Source: Staphylotrichum longicolle (lineage: Eukaryota; Ascomycota; Sordariomycetes; Sordariales; Chaetomiaceae). Taken from it: DNA of 64,000 nt. Shown here piece after piece: positions 10,878 through 21,900 of the stretch. Each line of letters opens with the position of its first letter. The stretch's first letter is position 1. The notes beneath the pieces were generated by a model that was given only the letters and a program-made list of their open reading frames with translations, was not told the origin of the DNA and did no database searches. The stretch lies in contig JAHCVI010000002.1 of the NCBI GenBank assembly GCA_019096155.1, positions 2,418,001 to 2,482,000 of the forward strand, in the 5' to 3' direction. A program made the translations under genes and the position numbers.

Positions 10878-12965
10878 ACTGTATGGCAAGTAATGTCACG
10901 GTTGATGGTTATCCCCAGTGGCGTCGGTGCAACAGATCTGTTGAGCAGAGGCTTGAGCTCGCTTACGGACGTGGTTTCACAAGAGCATGTAGCAGACTTT
11001 AGGTTGAAAATGCGCCTCGTTGGGTTCAAGCAAGAGCGCCCACTGGAGTATGGCACTCAAGGAAGGAAGGTAGGAAGGTTAGCACACTCGACAGCGACAG
11101 TCATTCCGCAATGCTCCTTCCTCCTGAGAGTTTTGCACCTCTACCTGTGATCAAGGTCTTTCAACAAGAGTTTTGGCTCAACGACGTGCTCTCTCCAAAA
11201 GACATTGTTGGTAAAGATCACAGCAACAGAGACAACCTGATTCGCCAACTCTATGCTGGGAGGCCATACGAGGGGACCACGTTTGTATGGCGCGTCATGC
11301 ACCTCCACGTGGCTGTTTGCTATCCTCTTGTAAAAGCCCCTGCCAAGTTTACATGAGCCCTGTTTCCAGCGTCATGGCGTCAGTTTTAGATTTACCTGCT
11401 TACGAGCCAAAAGACATTGTCCTAGATGTTTTGGTTCCGGATCAACGCGTGCGGCGGCTTGCTGTCGGCTGGGACGCCATCCCTGCAAGGGATGGAATCA
11501 CCACTTGCTTGATAGCTTCGGAGGAAAGCTGGAGCAGCAACCCGGGGAAGGGCGCGAGGAGGTTCGGTTTCTCCGGGCTGCAAATCTCCTCGACAGGTGT
11601 TTTCCTTCCCATGTCGAGGAGGTCTTCGGGTTTGTCGTCCCACGCCACATCTATGGGACTGTCGTACCAATCAAGCCAGTCACCAGGCTTGGAGAGGCTA
11701 ACGTCGGCTCTGATCTATTTAGGCGCGGGCCTTGCGGCAGTGTGGTTGGCAATGGAATCTGCATCAAGCACGGGAACACGCGTCGCGCGTTGAGAAGGGC
11801 ACGGGAGGCTGATGCGAAGCGGAAAGAATCGGTCCAACTCGGCCAAGGCCGGGATTGAATCTGGCGCTCGGGGAAGCAGGCCCCGAATCCGGCCAACAGC
11901 ATTCCCGAATCAGGAATCAGGGGCTCGACTCCTCACTTGAGCCTCAACTTTGGAATCAGGGTGGCCCTTTCCAGTTTTGCTTCTTCATCGGGCGCGGACC
12001 AAAACTCGCTCAAGGGATGATAGGTCCACTCCACAACACGAGCTCTGCCCGAGATCCGCGATGTTTTGGCCGCCTTCCAAGACCTACGACGCGACAACGC
12101 CGCCGTCATGCATGAAGAACTACGGAACTAGTCGAGCCAAGCAAGTCTCCTGATCAGCCAACCCCTGAGTGAAGTCACCCCCCAACAACCAAAACACCCA
12201 AAAGTTTCCACCCAGCACCTGCCTGCAAGGGCCGCGAACCGCGACCCCCCACGGCAATCCAGCCCGCCACCGACTCAACCCACCGGATAGCTCACATTCC
12301 GCAGGCTGGTTTGCACTCATTTGCAGACCTGTCGTCGTCATGGTAAGCAGGGGGCGGACGGAAGTACCGGTACTTGGATCACGGAGATGGGACGTGAGAT
12401 GGGAAATTTCTTTTATCCAGGTAAGCTTGTCAGGCTTCACCACGGAGTGCCTGACCAGAATGCCTCGCCCAACTGGAAAGGGGAATGCGGCGGCTGCAGG
12501 TCAAACGTGCCCCATCACATCTAGCATCTCCGGTTTCTGTGTTTTTTTGTGAGGAGGCCTCCGAGGCCCTTTGCGCTCTTCTGCTGGGGTTTTCGATCAC
12601 CGACTTGCGGTTGAGCTTGCCCGAGGTCAGAATGCCTGGTCCTCTGGCGATCAGGGTTGTTTACTTTGGATTCGGCCCTGATTTTGCACTGTACAGAGAG
12701 AACAGTCAATGACGGGTTTGATGCAAACCCAGAAAACAACACATTTGCGTCATGTTGAATCGAAAACAACCCGAAACTCATCAAAAAAAGCCCAAAGCGC
12801 TCCAGCGCCTTGATATTATCATTAGCATAATCGTGCACTCGTTGACCGTAACTCGGCAAACGTCAAAAACACCCCGCCATGTGAACGACATGATTAAACG
12901 AATTTTTTTGCCTCCTCCCCAAGCTCCCAGGTTCCCAAGCTCCCAACATCCCACCATGCCCAATC
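10878..12965. other. Region with coding-like fragments but no callable gene
   Basis: Between two genes on the minus strand. Around 11440-11700 both strands hold open frames with semi-plausible composition (minus: DWLDWYDSPIDVAWDD, then LLAPFPGLLLQLSSEAIKQ; plus: VGNGICIKHG, faintly like the N-lobe of fungal APH-type kinases). None has a start codon plus consistent splicing. A gene relic is possible. The remainder shows nothing. Confidence 0.35.
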
Positions 12966-14936
12966 TCAAACCCCTAATCGTATTGACGGCGCCATATCCC
13001 TCCACATCACCTTCTTCTGATTCCGCTGCACGCCGTGGGAGTTCCTAATGTGCTGGAACAGGTTGTCCTGGCGGTTGTAGATCTTGGCACAGAGCCAGCA
13101 TGAGAACCTCTTCAGCTCCGCGCCCGAGTCCTGCCCCGTCTTCCTCCGGTGCCCGTCCGTCTGCTTGTGCTTCTCCATCTTCCTGCGCTGGCCGGGGCCC
13201 GGCGCAGGGAAGAACTCGCAGGACAGGCAGCACAGCATTTCTGGCGGGGCCTTCTGCCTCTTGACGGGCGATGCTTTCGCCGCCGGGGCGGCTCGTTGCT
13301 GGCTGGGGAGCTGTTCAACCGCGGCCGTGGGGGGTTTGGTTGGTGGTGTTGGCCAGTTCAAGAGCGTCCGCGTCTTGGTCATCATCTGATACAACATCGA
13401 GCACCGTACTTGCTGTGGAGTCGTACGAGTGCTGCCGTGCATGCGAGATGAGGGGCCGTGGCCCAGGCCTGACAGGGGCGGGCTGAGGCTGGAAGAATGG
13501 CCACGACTCGTCCGCGGCAACTGGAAGTTTGTTTTGCGGCATTTCCATTTGCGGCGTCGGCCACCCCTGATTCACATTGCGCTGGACATTGGCCTCGGTA
13601 GCCAGCTCCAGGGGCATCGCTGACTGAATGTGGCTGAAGTGTTGGGGGAGCGTCGGCATTGTGGGTTTTGGGAAAGATCCAAAAGCCTCCAGCTCCGAAG
13701 GCCTGCCGCTGCTTGGATCCTGTAACCACTGTGCTGGTTTGGATCGTGAGCCAGGCGAGCTGTCGGGAAGCTCGGCCACGTCCACCGCCGTGGTGGTTGA
13801 ATCCCACGACCCTTGATGCGCCCTGGATGGAGGCTGGTGCCAAGGAGCAATGTCATCGACATCATCGCCCATCTCAGTGGGCGAGGATGTAGTGTGTGAT
13901 GCAAAGATAGGCGCTCCAGGGGCGGTGACGGTGATTGCATTCGTCAACATGGAGGACGAGACACTTGAGAATGAGGAACCGGGCGAAACGAGCGAGAGTG
14001 AACGCGACCATGGCAACGAGGAAGCGCTCGAAACCGAACCCTGAGGTGAGACGAACGAGCGATTGCCGGATGCTGATACCGTGGACGGGGTCACAGGTGA
14101 GACAAGAGGTAAGGATCCGATTGCTGGGCCAGAATACCAGGCCGCGGTGTGCAAGCTGGGGTTGGGCACTTGGGCGGCGAGTTCATAAAACTGAGGACCC
14201 TGAGCGTGGGCTTGGAGTTGACCTGCCATGGAGGAGAACGAGGCCATGCCAGGGTTCACATTGAACCCGGCTTGATTGAATCCAAAGGAGTGCGTGTAGG
14301 ATGTGGAAGCCGAAGGGTAAATATCTGTCCTCGATGTTGCATCTGATTGCCCGTTCGAGTAGGACGCAAACAGGTACGATGCAGCAAGTTCGGGCATAAA
14401 AGTCTGGTCGGGTGCGAGTTCGGCCGGCTTGGAGGCTGCGGGTAGCTCTCCAGTCGATGGAGCAGGATCGTCCTCGCTAGGCCATTCAGCGTCTCGTCCA
14501 GCATCCAACTCAGGCACTTCCTGCGACTTTCTGCGGGATCGGAGAGACAAAGCTCGCTTCTTGAGACTGCCGAAGAAGGACTTTGTTCGACCCCACGTGC
14601 TCCGTTCACAGCGACATTGAAGCCGCTCCAGATCGGCCATCAGGGCCTGGAGGTCGGCGTAGCGCTGGTCGCACAACCACCTGGCATGCACGCAATCTGT
14701 GGGGTCATGGGGCCTGGACACTTGTCAGACCTGCCAGGGGGTTAAGGTGAATCCTGCTCAAGGACTTACTCGTAGTATCCTTCGTAGCTCGAGGAGGAAG
14801 ACTGCAGGGGCATGCTTGCAGACGTGTATGGCAGTGATGTAGTGCGGGATGGCATCTCCCAGTCATCCCGGACCTGGAGGCCATCAGGAATGTCTGGGTG
14901 AGTCGTCGCAGGGTAACCGGGGAAGGCTGCCATCAT
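12966..14936 (-). CDS. C2H2 zinc-finger protein, probable regulator, with one-base frame disruption
   Basis: Exon 1 is 14936-14770 and exon 2 is 14713-12966, joined by a clean 56-nt intron (GA|GTAAGT, CAG|G). The start is the first of two adjacent ATGs. A long Ser/Pro/Thr-rich disordered region makes up most of the protein. Near the C-terminus are two zinc-binding modules: CLSC followed by KHKQTDGH at about residues 550-577, and a classic C2H2 finger (CWLC..HIRNSH) at about 593-613. The upstream frame hits a stop shortly after ANTTNQTP while the finger part lies in the next frame; both meet at a run of six G on the plus strand (13329-13334). With five, the product would be 637 residues. No intron with consensus ends bridges the frames convincingly; the least bad (124 nt, donor GTACGA) would delete a well-composed acidic stretch. 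DNA binding is inferred from the fingers; targets are unknown. Confidence 0.75.
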
Positions 14937-17900
14937 GCAGGTAGGTGTTGATATGACGTTGAGACTTTGACACCAACTTTCCCAATCGTCGTCGAGGTTG
15001 CGAAGATGGACAATCTGGAGTGGCAAACATCTGGCATTGGCCTGGATTATAATGTGCCTGGCACTGGACGCGTTGGTCCGGTCATCTTGACAACCGTGCC
15101 CAAGCAAGCCAACGAAATCCCCACACAGATATCGCAAGGTCCAAGACAGTAAGACGTGTTGCTCCGCATAGGTCCCCGGCCCATTAGAGTGATCGAGGCA
15201 TGCGGCGAGTTCCACTTTCCGCAATCAGACAAGGGCCCCAAGGCAGAGCCGCCATTTGGGCCATGAATGATGGGTTCGGTCCCGGAAAGATAGCGTGCAT
15301 GTTCATCCAACAAGACACGGTGGAATAGGTGGCGTCTGGCATCGTCGATTGGCCAACGTCCGCGAGGCTTCGACGGTGTATGGCAGATGCTCCGCTTGGC
15401 CGGGGGGCAAAAAGGGGGGTAATACTTTCCATGACGGCCTAGTGCGCTTGGTTGCCTTCAGACGGCGGGCGGACAACGAGGTGTGTATGTTCTATTCCGG
15501 GCTGACCGAGGCTGGACTCGCGCGATTGGTGCTCTGTCACATCGGCTTGGCAGTCGACGGACGACGTGGGTGGGAAGCCGGTAGGTCATGATCAAAGGGG
15601 GTGATGGGGAGTGCATTGGCACGGGATGTCCCGGCGAGGCAACGGGGGAGAAAGCCGGGTGACGAGGAGCCTGAGAGACGAGGGAACGCGTCAGTCGGAA
15701 GTCCCTGAGGTAATATGAGGACACAAGGCCGAGTACCTCAACAAGCAGGATGCGTGGGGCAGTCGAAGCTAGCCGGCGGGCAGGTGGCTCGAAACAGAAA
15801 CGCGGCCAAGTTCTGCGACTGAGGACGACCTTCGCTGGTCATCCGTCATCGTCGCTCGGGATTGCTGATGCTGGGCGAAAATTCGAGAGTTTGGGGCCGG
15901 CGAAACTCTCGAAAGTCCGGAAAATCGAGCACTGTCGCCAACGGGCCTGGGAGTTTAATACCTTATACTGTCCTGGGTCTCTGCTCCGCCCCTTTGTTTT
16001 TCCAGCACGATGCCAATGCTGGTTCCCTGACTCGCCCTTGACACCAGATTGCGGCAGTGTAATGATCATTTTGCTGCACCTAGGCCAACAACCCCAGCGA
16101 AATATTGAAATGGGATGTTCAGCTCGAGTGGGGATGGAAAAGAGAGCCAATAGGCGTTCGGAGCACGCAGCCTTCCCGCCATCTCGATACCAGGTGATAT
16201 GGGAAAGGAGCACCGGGCTGCATCAAGGAGGCGCCAGGGACCAAACCGACACACAAGGCTCTCAAAGTCGCCCAGATTTCTCCGTTTTCTTCGCAACTGT
16301 GATTCAAAAAGATTTGCTTGATGGAAACAACTCTGCAATCTCAGTCACCGGTTCAGTTCATCGGGCGGCGGAACACGATGAGAGCTGAGAGATTCCATGC
16401 TGGCACATTGGCGTGGGGGGAAGGAGCAGGAATCGAGGAGGGCAGCTACCCCGCCTGCTTCGCAGGGGTGGTGACAGGATATGGAAAAGTGTGGTGACAA
16501 GGTTTCTGATTGGGCGCTTGCCTGACCTCGACCGAGCCTGACCTACACTAATGCAGGCCTCACCCCCTCTCTCTTGCCTTGTTCCAGAGAGAGGGGCTCG
16601 CCCGGTTTGACCAGGCCAACCCGCCCAAAACAGGACTTTGCTCAGTTGCCTTCTTGCTGCTGGTTCGCGCGCGTGCCGCTGGTCCCTTTTGGAAGAGACT
16701 GGGACTGACTCAACTGAGGTCTCAACCAGAGTGCCCAGGGTAGACACACCGGAGCCTGGACGTGTTTGGGGAAACTTCAAAGGCAGGACGTGAGATGAGA
16801 TACCGATGATTACAACAAACGTGATTATGTTTCCCTTTTGATCAGCCCGGCTGAAATGCTTCTCGCTTGGTTAACTTTTAATTCTTTGCGCCATCCTTTC
16901 CTGTCCAATATTTTCTTCATGCGAGGGGACGGAGTTCATTTCCGCCCAATTCTCATGCTTTACGGTCCGCAGTATTTCAAGCATCAACGATCAGATCAAT
17001 GGGACCCTTCAAGTGACACACGACACGATCATCGTCGACGAGGGACCTGTTCTAAGTAAGCAACGTGAAGCAAAGAAACAGACTTGCTTTCGCTCCCTCG
17101 TTGCAATCTGTGGTTTGCGCCTTCTTGTTTCAAAACCGAGCCCTCACGTCATGGTTGAGACTGAGCCAAGACCCAACTCAAACACAATGAGGAGCATGAG
17201 TGATGTAGTGCATTTGATCGTATGCCGGCGAGCAGGTTAGCCACGATGGATCATAGTGGCTTTTGGTGCTTGTCTCTTCCAAATTTCCACAAAGCCCACA
17301 GGAGATGTTCGGGCGAAGCGTGGAACGATTGAACAACTCAGGTCAAGTGCAAGTACACTTGAATCTCCGTCCAGGCTTAAATCGCGCCTGGGATGGGAAT
17401 CCGTGAGCCACGGGGCAACTCAGAATACCCGGTTTTCCAAAATACAGATTCCTGGCTAAATGTGTCCGAGGAGCCCGAGGATTGGTCACCTATACTACCT
17501 GATTCGTTCACATAAGGATTTGGAGTACGGGGTGATGTTGTGCACCCCGGGAATATGTCAGTCTTGTGCCCATGGCTCCGGCTCACCTGCCATATGGATC
17601 CAGCTTGTCGTACCTTGCAACGTGACGTTGGCCCTGTCTGCTTCATCACCTCCATCGTCAACGCCACACCACTTTCTTCATCCACTTCAGCCTTCTGCTC
17701 GCCACCCGCCCACCACAGAGTTGCACAGCGAATCTAAGCCATCTCTTCCACACCGAAAAGTCACCCTGGGAGTGTTTGAGACACGTCACTCCGGGATTTG
17801 ATAGTTGCCCCACAGAACCGCCACAGTGTTCGTCTTTTTCGCAGTTACTGCGTTGCATGTTGCTCCTTGCCTCGACCTTGCCGCTTCCGCCGAACCTCTT

Positions 17901-19480
17901 TGCCGGATTGTTGATGATGTCGATGATGTCACCGCCGCCGACCAGGAAGTTTGCTACATGTTTGAAGGTCGAAACGGGAGAAAGACACAATCTGGATAAT
18001 GGAAATCAGTACCGAGACTATAGAGGTTCTTTCGCTGATCAAGCAGGCATTAACATCTGATCTCCTTATTCCTAGGTATGTACATGGAACGCCCGGCTTG
18101 CTGGAGGGTAGCAAGCCGGCGTCCTCCTACTATAGACACTCTACAAGCCTGGATATCAGGCCACAAGCAAGATGCGGCCGCCAAACCGCACCCGACGCCC
18201 ACGACAGCGGACTGCTGAGCAGTGCTCTTGGACGGGGCAGTCCGAGATCAATCGCCTGCCCGCCGTTCTTAGTGATAAGCCTAACCCTCGAGAGCCTTTC
18301 GCAGGCACAGTTGCGCTCCATCCCGTCGAAAAACGCCCTGTCGCGCTCTCCTATCTTATGGCTAGACCACGATAGATGCCAGTCAATAGTCTAGTTCCCC
18401 TTGTGGTGGAATGTGTTGACGAGTGTGTATGTGATGAAAGTCTCGTTGCTAGACTAGTTGGTGATGTTGAGGCTCCGTCTGTACGTCTCGTCATGGCCTA
18501 TGGTGAAGGAACTCTCGAGGCGGACTTGTATGCTTGGGTAGGTACCTATGTGGAGCGCGCGAGATGGGGGTTCTGTACAGCGAAGACCATAGGCATGTAA
18601 GGTGTGGGCGTTGTCGTTGCAGCAGATCAACTTGCATCACCACGGTAGCATCAATCGATGGCACAGACCGAGGCCACGACGGACCAAAGAGTCTGTAAGG
18701 AGAGGTGCATATTGCTGAGGCATCTTCGCCGGCTTGGGATCGCGAGACTCACTAGCCCATCACGACGCTAGCCAAAAGTTGAAAGGGTGGTCTTGCTGAG
18801 GTTGCATGTAGAAATCGCGCGGTCTGGGAACAGGGGTGTAGAAACAGAGCGTTTTCCAGGCTTTAGGGACGTTGTCCGTCCCTCTGTTGCTTTGAGTGCG
18901 GTCTCGGTCGCCTCGCTGGGGCTCCGAGATATCCGTCGGCACTCGAACCACAAACGTCTAATCCCGGGAACTGACTGGGGTATGTAGAGAGGTGCTTGAA
19001 GAGCAGCTAGTCGTTGGCTGATTTCTTGTGAGTTTACATTCTGCAAGGGAGGCATGGCGCTGAACTCTGCGTCGACGCTGTTCAGTAGGATTTCGAGCGA
19101 AGTTGACTTGTGCGTTTGGGTGTTTGGTGTTGGAGGCGAGGAACCTGTCCTCCAAAGATAGTAATCATGTTTCTAGGAGTCGTTTGAAATGGAGGACAAA
19201 AGGGTGCTGGTGGTAAAGAGATTGCTTTGCATGCTCAAAGGCCTGCCAACCAAATCGGCTACGTTAGCCCCTGGCAGTTTCAGCAGCGTCCCCACAACCA
19301 ACCAACCGACACTTTAACTCGTGGTTTAAGGTAGTCTCAACTTCCATCTTATTATATGTTCTCATCACTTCTCTCCCTTTATCTCCTCTCATATGTTATT
19401 TCACATTGTCTTGTCTCTCGTCTCACCTTTCGCCTTCTCATCGTTGATTGACCTTTTGCGCCAGCCACACCTGCGCCAAC
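14937..19480. other. 4.5 kb stretch without a convincing gene
   Basis: Open frames here (for example 15750-16388 plus) have random-looking composition and no splice logic. The part at 16.8-17.6 kb is AT-richer. A frame at 17808-17999 reads like a small secreted protein (FVFFAVTALHVAP, then two Cys) but has a stop directly upstream and no ATG. A hairpin at 18093-18119 is listed separately. The last 100 bases before 19481 are pyrimidine-rich leader for the next gene. A long non-coding RNA or decayed genes are possible. Confidence 0.45.
18093..18119. repeat. Perfect 10-bp inverted repeat with 7-nt loop
   Basis: CCGGCTTGCT at 18093-18102 is followed after 7 bases by its exact reverse complement AGCAAGCCGG at 18110-18119. 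It is the strongest short hairpin I noticed in the gene-free regions. Function unknown. Confidence 0.85.
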
Positions 19481-20989
19481 ATGTCTGCTCGACAGGATTC
19501 TGACGATGTTGCATGGGAGCGGAGCGATGAAGTCTGGGACGAGGATATGAGGCGAGCCCAGCGGAACTCGGTGGGCCACAAAATCGAAGCCTTCGCCGGC
19601 AATATGTTCGGAAGCCCGGCAACCGTGGTCGACCCTATCATTCTCGGCGGATTCAACGCACTCTATCCAGTGCGCATCCAAGGCCGCTCTGACGCCGTCC
19701 TCGTCCGCTGTCCCCTCTCACACCGACCGCTGTTTCCGGAGGAACAGACGCTTTCAGAGGCAGCGACGATCATGTTCCTCAGCCAACACACCCGAATTCC
19801 CATTCCCAAGCTTTCCAACTATGGCGTCGATACCGACATCGGACCGTTTCTGGTCATGCAAGACTTGGGGTCCCGCCGGGACCTCTGCGATGTCCTGGCA
19901 GCCCCGAGAGAATCCTTCGACGAGACGCCTGTACTGGCAGCCGACATTCCCGAGAGCAAGCTCTTAGAGGTGTACCACAAACTCGGAAGCTTCCTGCTCC
20001 AGATGGCCCAGTTCACCTTCCCGCGGATCGGCTCCCTCGTCGAGACGAGCCCGGGCTCCTTCGACGTCCTCACGCGACCCATGACCGTCAACATGGCGAC
20101 CATTGTCCACCAGTCCAACATCCCCCGGTCCATCCTCCCCGCCAAGGACACCACCTACCCCACCGCCGACGCGTGGTATACCGCGCTAGCCGACCTGCAG
20201 CTCGCCACGCTCCTCTTCCAGCACAACGACATGGTCGAGTCCGCGGACGACTGCCGCACCAAGTACGTCGCGCGCCAGCTCTTCCGGCGGCTCGCCAAGC
20301 AGGGCCGCCTTTCCAGCTTCGGCTTCTCCGACGACCGCTGGTCCGCCCAGGCCAAGTCCCTGACAGTGACCGGCGCCCTCCCGGCGCCGCCCTCTGGCCC
20401 AGGCGACGGCGCCTTCCGGCTCTGGGCGGACGACTTCCGCCCGGCCAACATCCTGGTGGCCGACGACGGCAGCGACGCGATCCTCGGCGCGGTCGACTGG
20501 GAGTTCGCCTACGCCGCGCCCGCGCAGTTCGTGCTGAACCCGCCGTGGTGGCTGCTGCTGCAGGTGCCGGAGCTGTGGGAGGACGGGTTGGAAGACTGGG
20601 CGCGCGTGTACGACGGCCGCGTGCGCACGTGGCTGGCGGCGCTTGAGGCGGCGGAGCGGGACATGCCCGAGGGAGCGTTCCTGCTTGCCGGGTACATGCG
20701 GCAGAGCTGGGAGACGGGACGGTTTTGGCTGGATTATGCGGCGAGGAAGAGCTTTGCGTTTGACGCGATTTATTGGAAGTATCTAGATGGCATGTTCTTT
20801 GGAGAGAGGGAGGAGGGGCTGCCGAGGGAAGAGCTGTGGAAGACGAGGGTGGATCTGTTGGGGGAGGAGGAGAGGGATGCGATGGAGCGGATGGTGCAGA
20901 TCAAGATGGAGGAGGCAAAGGAGAGGGTTTTGGTGGAGTGGTGGGATGAAGAGGCCAGGGAGCGGCTGGCTTCGTTTTTGTTTGACTGA
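19481..20989 (+). CDS. Aminoglycoside phosphotransferase (APH)-like kinase-fold protein
   Basis: A single exon of 502 residues starts at CCAACATGTCT. It has the layout of the fungal APH/choline-kinase-like superfamily: an N-lobe with ALYPVRIQGRSDAVLVR and an acidic alpha-helix (LSEAATIMFLSQHTRIPIPK), the hinge-like FLVMQDLG, a catalytic-loop equivalent LWADDFRPANILV, and a metal-binding loop equivalent GAVDWEFAYAAP. In the canonical Brenner motif (H-x-D-x(4)-N) the first His is replaced here (ADDFRPAN) while Asp and Asn remain; many fungal members share an altered form. The C-terminal 60 residues are charged and helical. The substrate is unknown; fungal relatives are mostly uncharacterised. 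GC content at third positions is high in the middle of the gene, as in other genes here. Confidence 0.85.
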   Translation: MSARQDSDDVAWERSDEVWDEDMRRAQRNSVGHKIEAFAGNMFGSPATVVDPIILGGFNALYPVRIQGRSDAVLVRCPLSHRPLFPEEQTLSEAATIMFLSQHTRIPIPKLSNYGVDTDIGPFLVMQDLGSRRDLCDVLAAPRESFDETPVLAADIPESKLLEVYHKLGSFLLQMAQFTFPRIGSLVETSPGSFDVLTRPMTVNMATIVHQSNIPRSILPAKDTTYPTADAWYTALADLQLATLLFQHNDMVESADDCRTKYVARQLFRRLAKQGRLSSFGFSDDRWSAQAKSLTVTGALPAPPSGPGDGAFRLWADDFRPANILVADDGSDAILGAVDWEFAYAAPAQFVLNPPWWLLLQVPELWEDGLEDWARVYDGRVRTWLAALEAAERDMPEGAFLLAGYMRQSWETGRFWLDYAARKSFAFDAIYWKYLDGMFFGEREEGLPREELWKTRVDLLGEEERDAMERMVQIKMEEAKERVLVEWWDEEARERLASFLFD

Positions 20990-21900
20990 TTTGGGGTTTC
21001 TTCTTTTCTTTGACGTGACACGATACCTTAAGGACAAGGGAACTAGTGGGATGCGGCGAGAATAGCACCTCAGAATCTTAAAATCCGGCTGGAGTTTTAG
21101 ACCTTTGACACTAAGTTCTTCTCAAAATTTCGCGCTGTTTGCTTTCTCTTAGACCTAAGCGTTCCTAGGGAAAAGTGAGTAGTATGCCTTTTGTATGTCT
21201 CTGGAGTGTGACAGCTTCAATTTTCTTTGCGCCCTTGGACTTGTTCCTTCCTGTCAGCACGGCCAGGCTTGTGCCGCACAGCCCCAGAAACAAGACCGCT
21301 CTTCCCCGCAATGGCTGAAGTGAACTGCCCGCACCCCCTGTTAACGTTAACCTCACCAAGCGAGCCAAGGCAACAATTGCACAGCCTCGTGCTGCGCAAA
21401 GAATCCGCAGCAACGAGAGGAAACAAGCCAAGAGTTGTATGCCAATCAGCTTGCTCCATCCATCGGCCGCTGCCGCTGCAGAAAGCCAGTTCGAGGCCTC
21501 TCCATAGGGCTGTCGCTCCAATGATAAGCGAACCCGGGTTCTGATGGCTGCATGTCATCGTGCCAATTGAACACGATGTCGCGCTGATTGCCCAGGCAGC
21601 AAGCATGCCTTGCAGGACCGGCAGACAGCCCATCGCTTCCCCCAACCGGGCCCTGGCCAACGAGATGTCGTCCCGTCAATGCATCTTCCTCTGAATGCGA
21701 CCACATCCAGCCTTGTGGACCCCGAGATGACCCTCCAATCCATTCGGTGCTGCCTCTGCCCCTCCCCGCATCCCACTCCCTCAGCACCGCACGGCGCAGC
21801 CCGCTGCGAGTTAAAACCGCCGTCAGCCCACCTCCCTTTTGATCATCCCGTTTGTTCCTCTGTTCCAGGACCGACCATTGTGAACCATTCTTGCTCCATC
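20990..21900. other. Intergenic region, no gene seen
   Basis: Contains the 3' end of the APH-like gene and the leader of the gene at 21901. Frames on both strands are short and mutually overlapping. Nothing recognisable. Confidence 0.5.

Noticed and set aside
15750..16388. 212-codon open frame on the plus strand
   Set aside because: Amino acid composition looks random, other frames on both strands are equally open, and no family text is visible.
17808..17999. Frame resembling a small secreted protein
   Set aside because: A stop lies directly upstream, no ATG is available, and no donor/acceptor pair supplies one.
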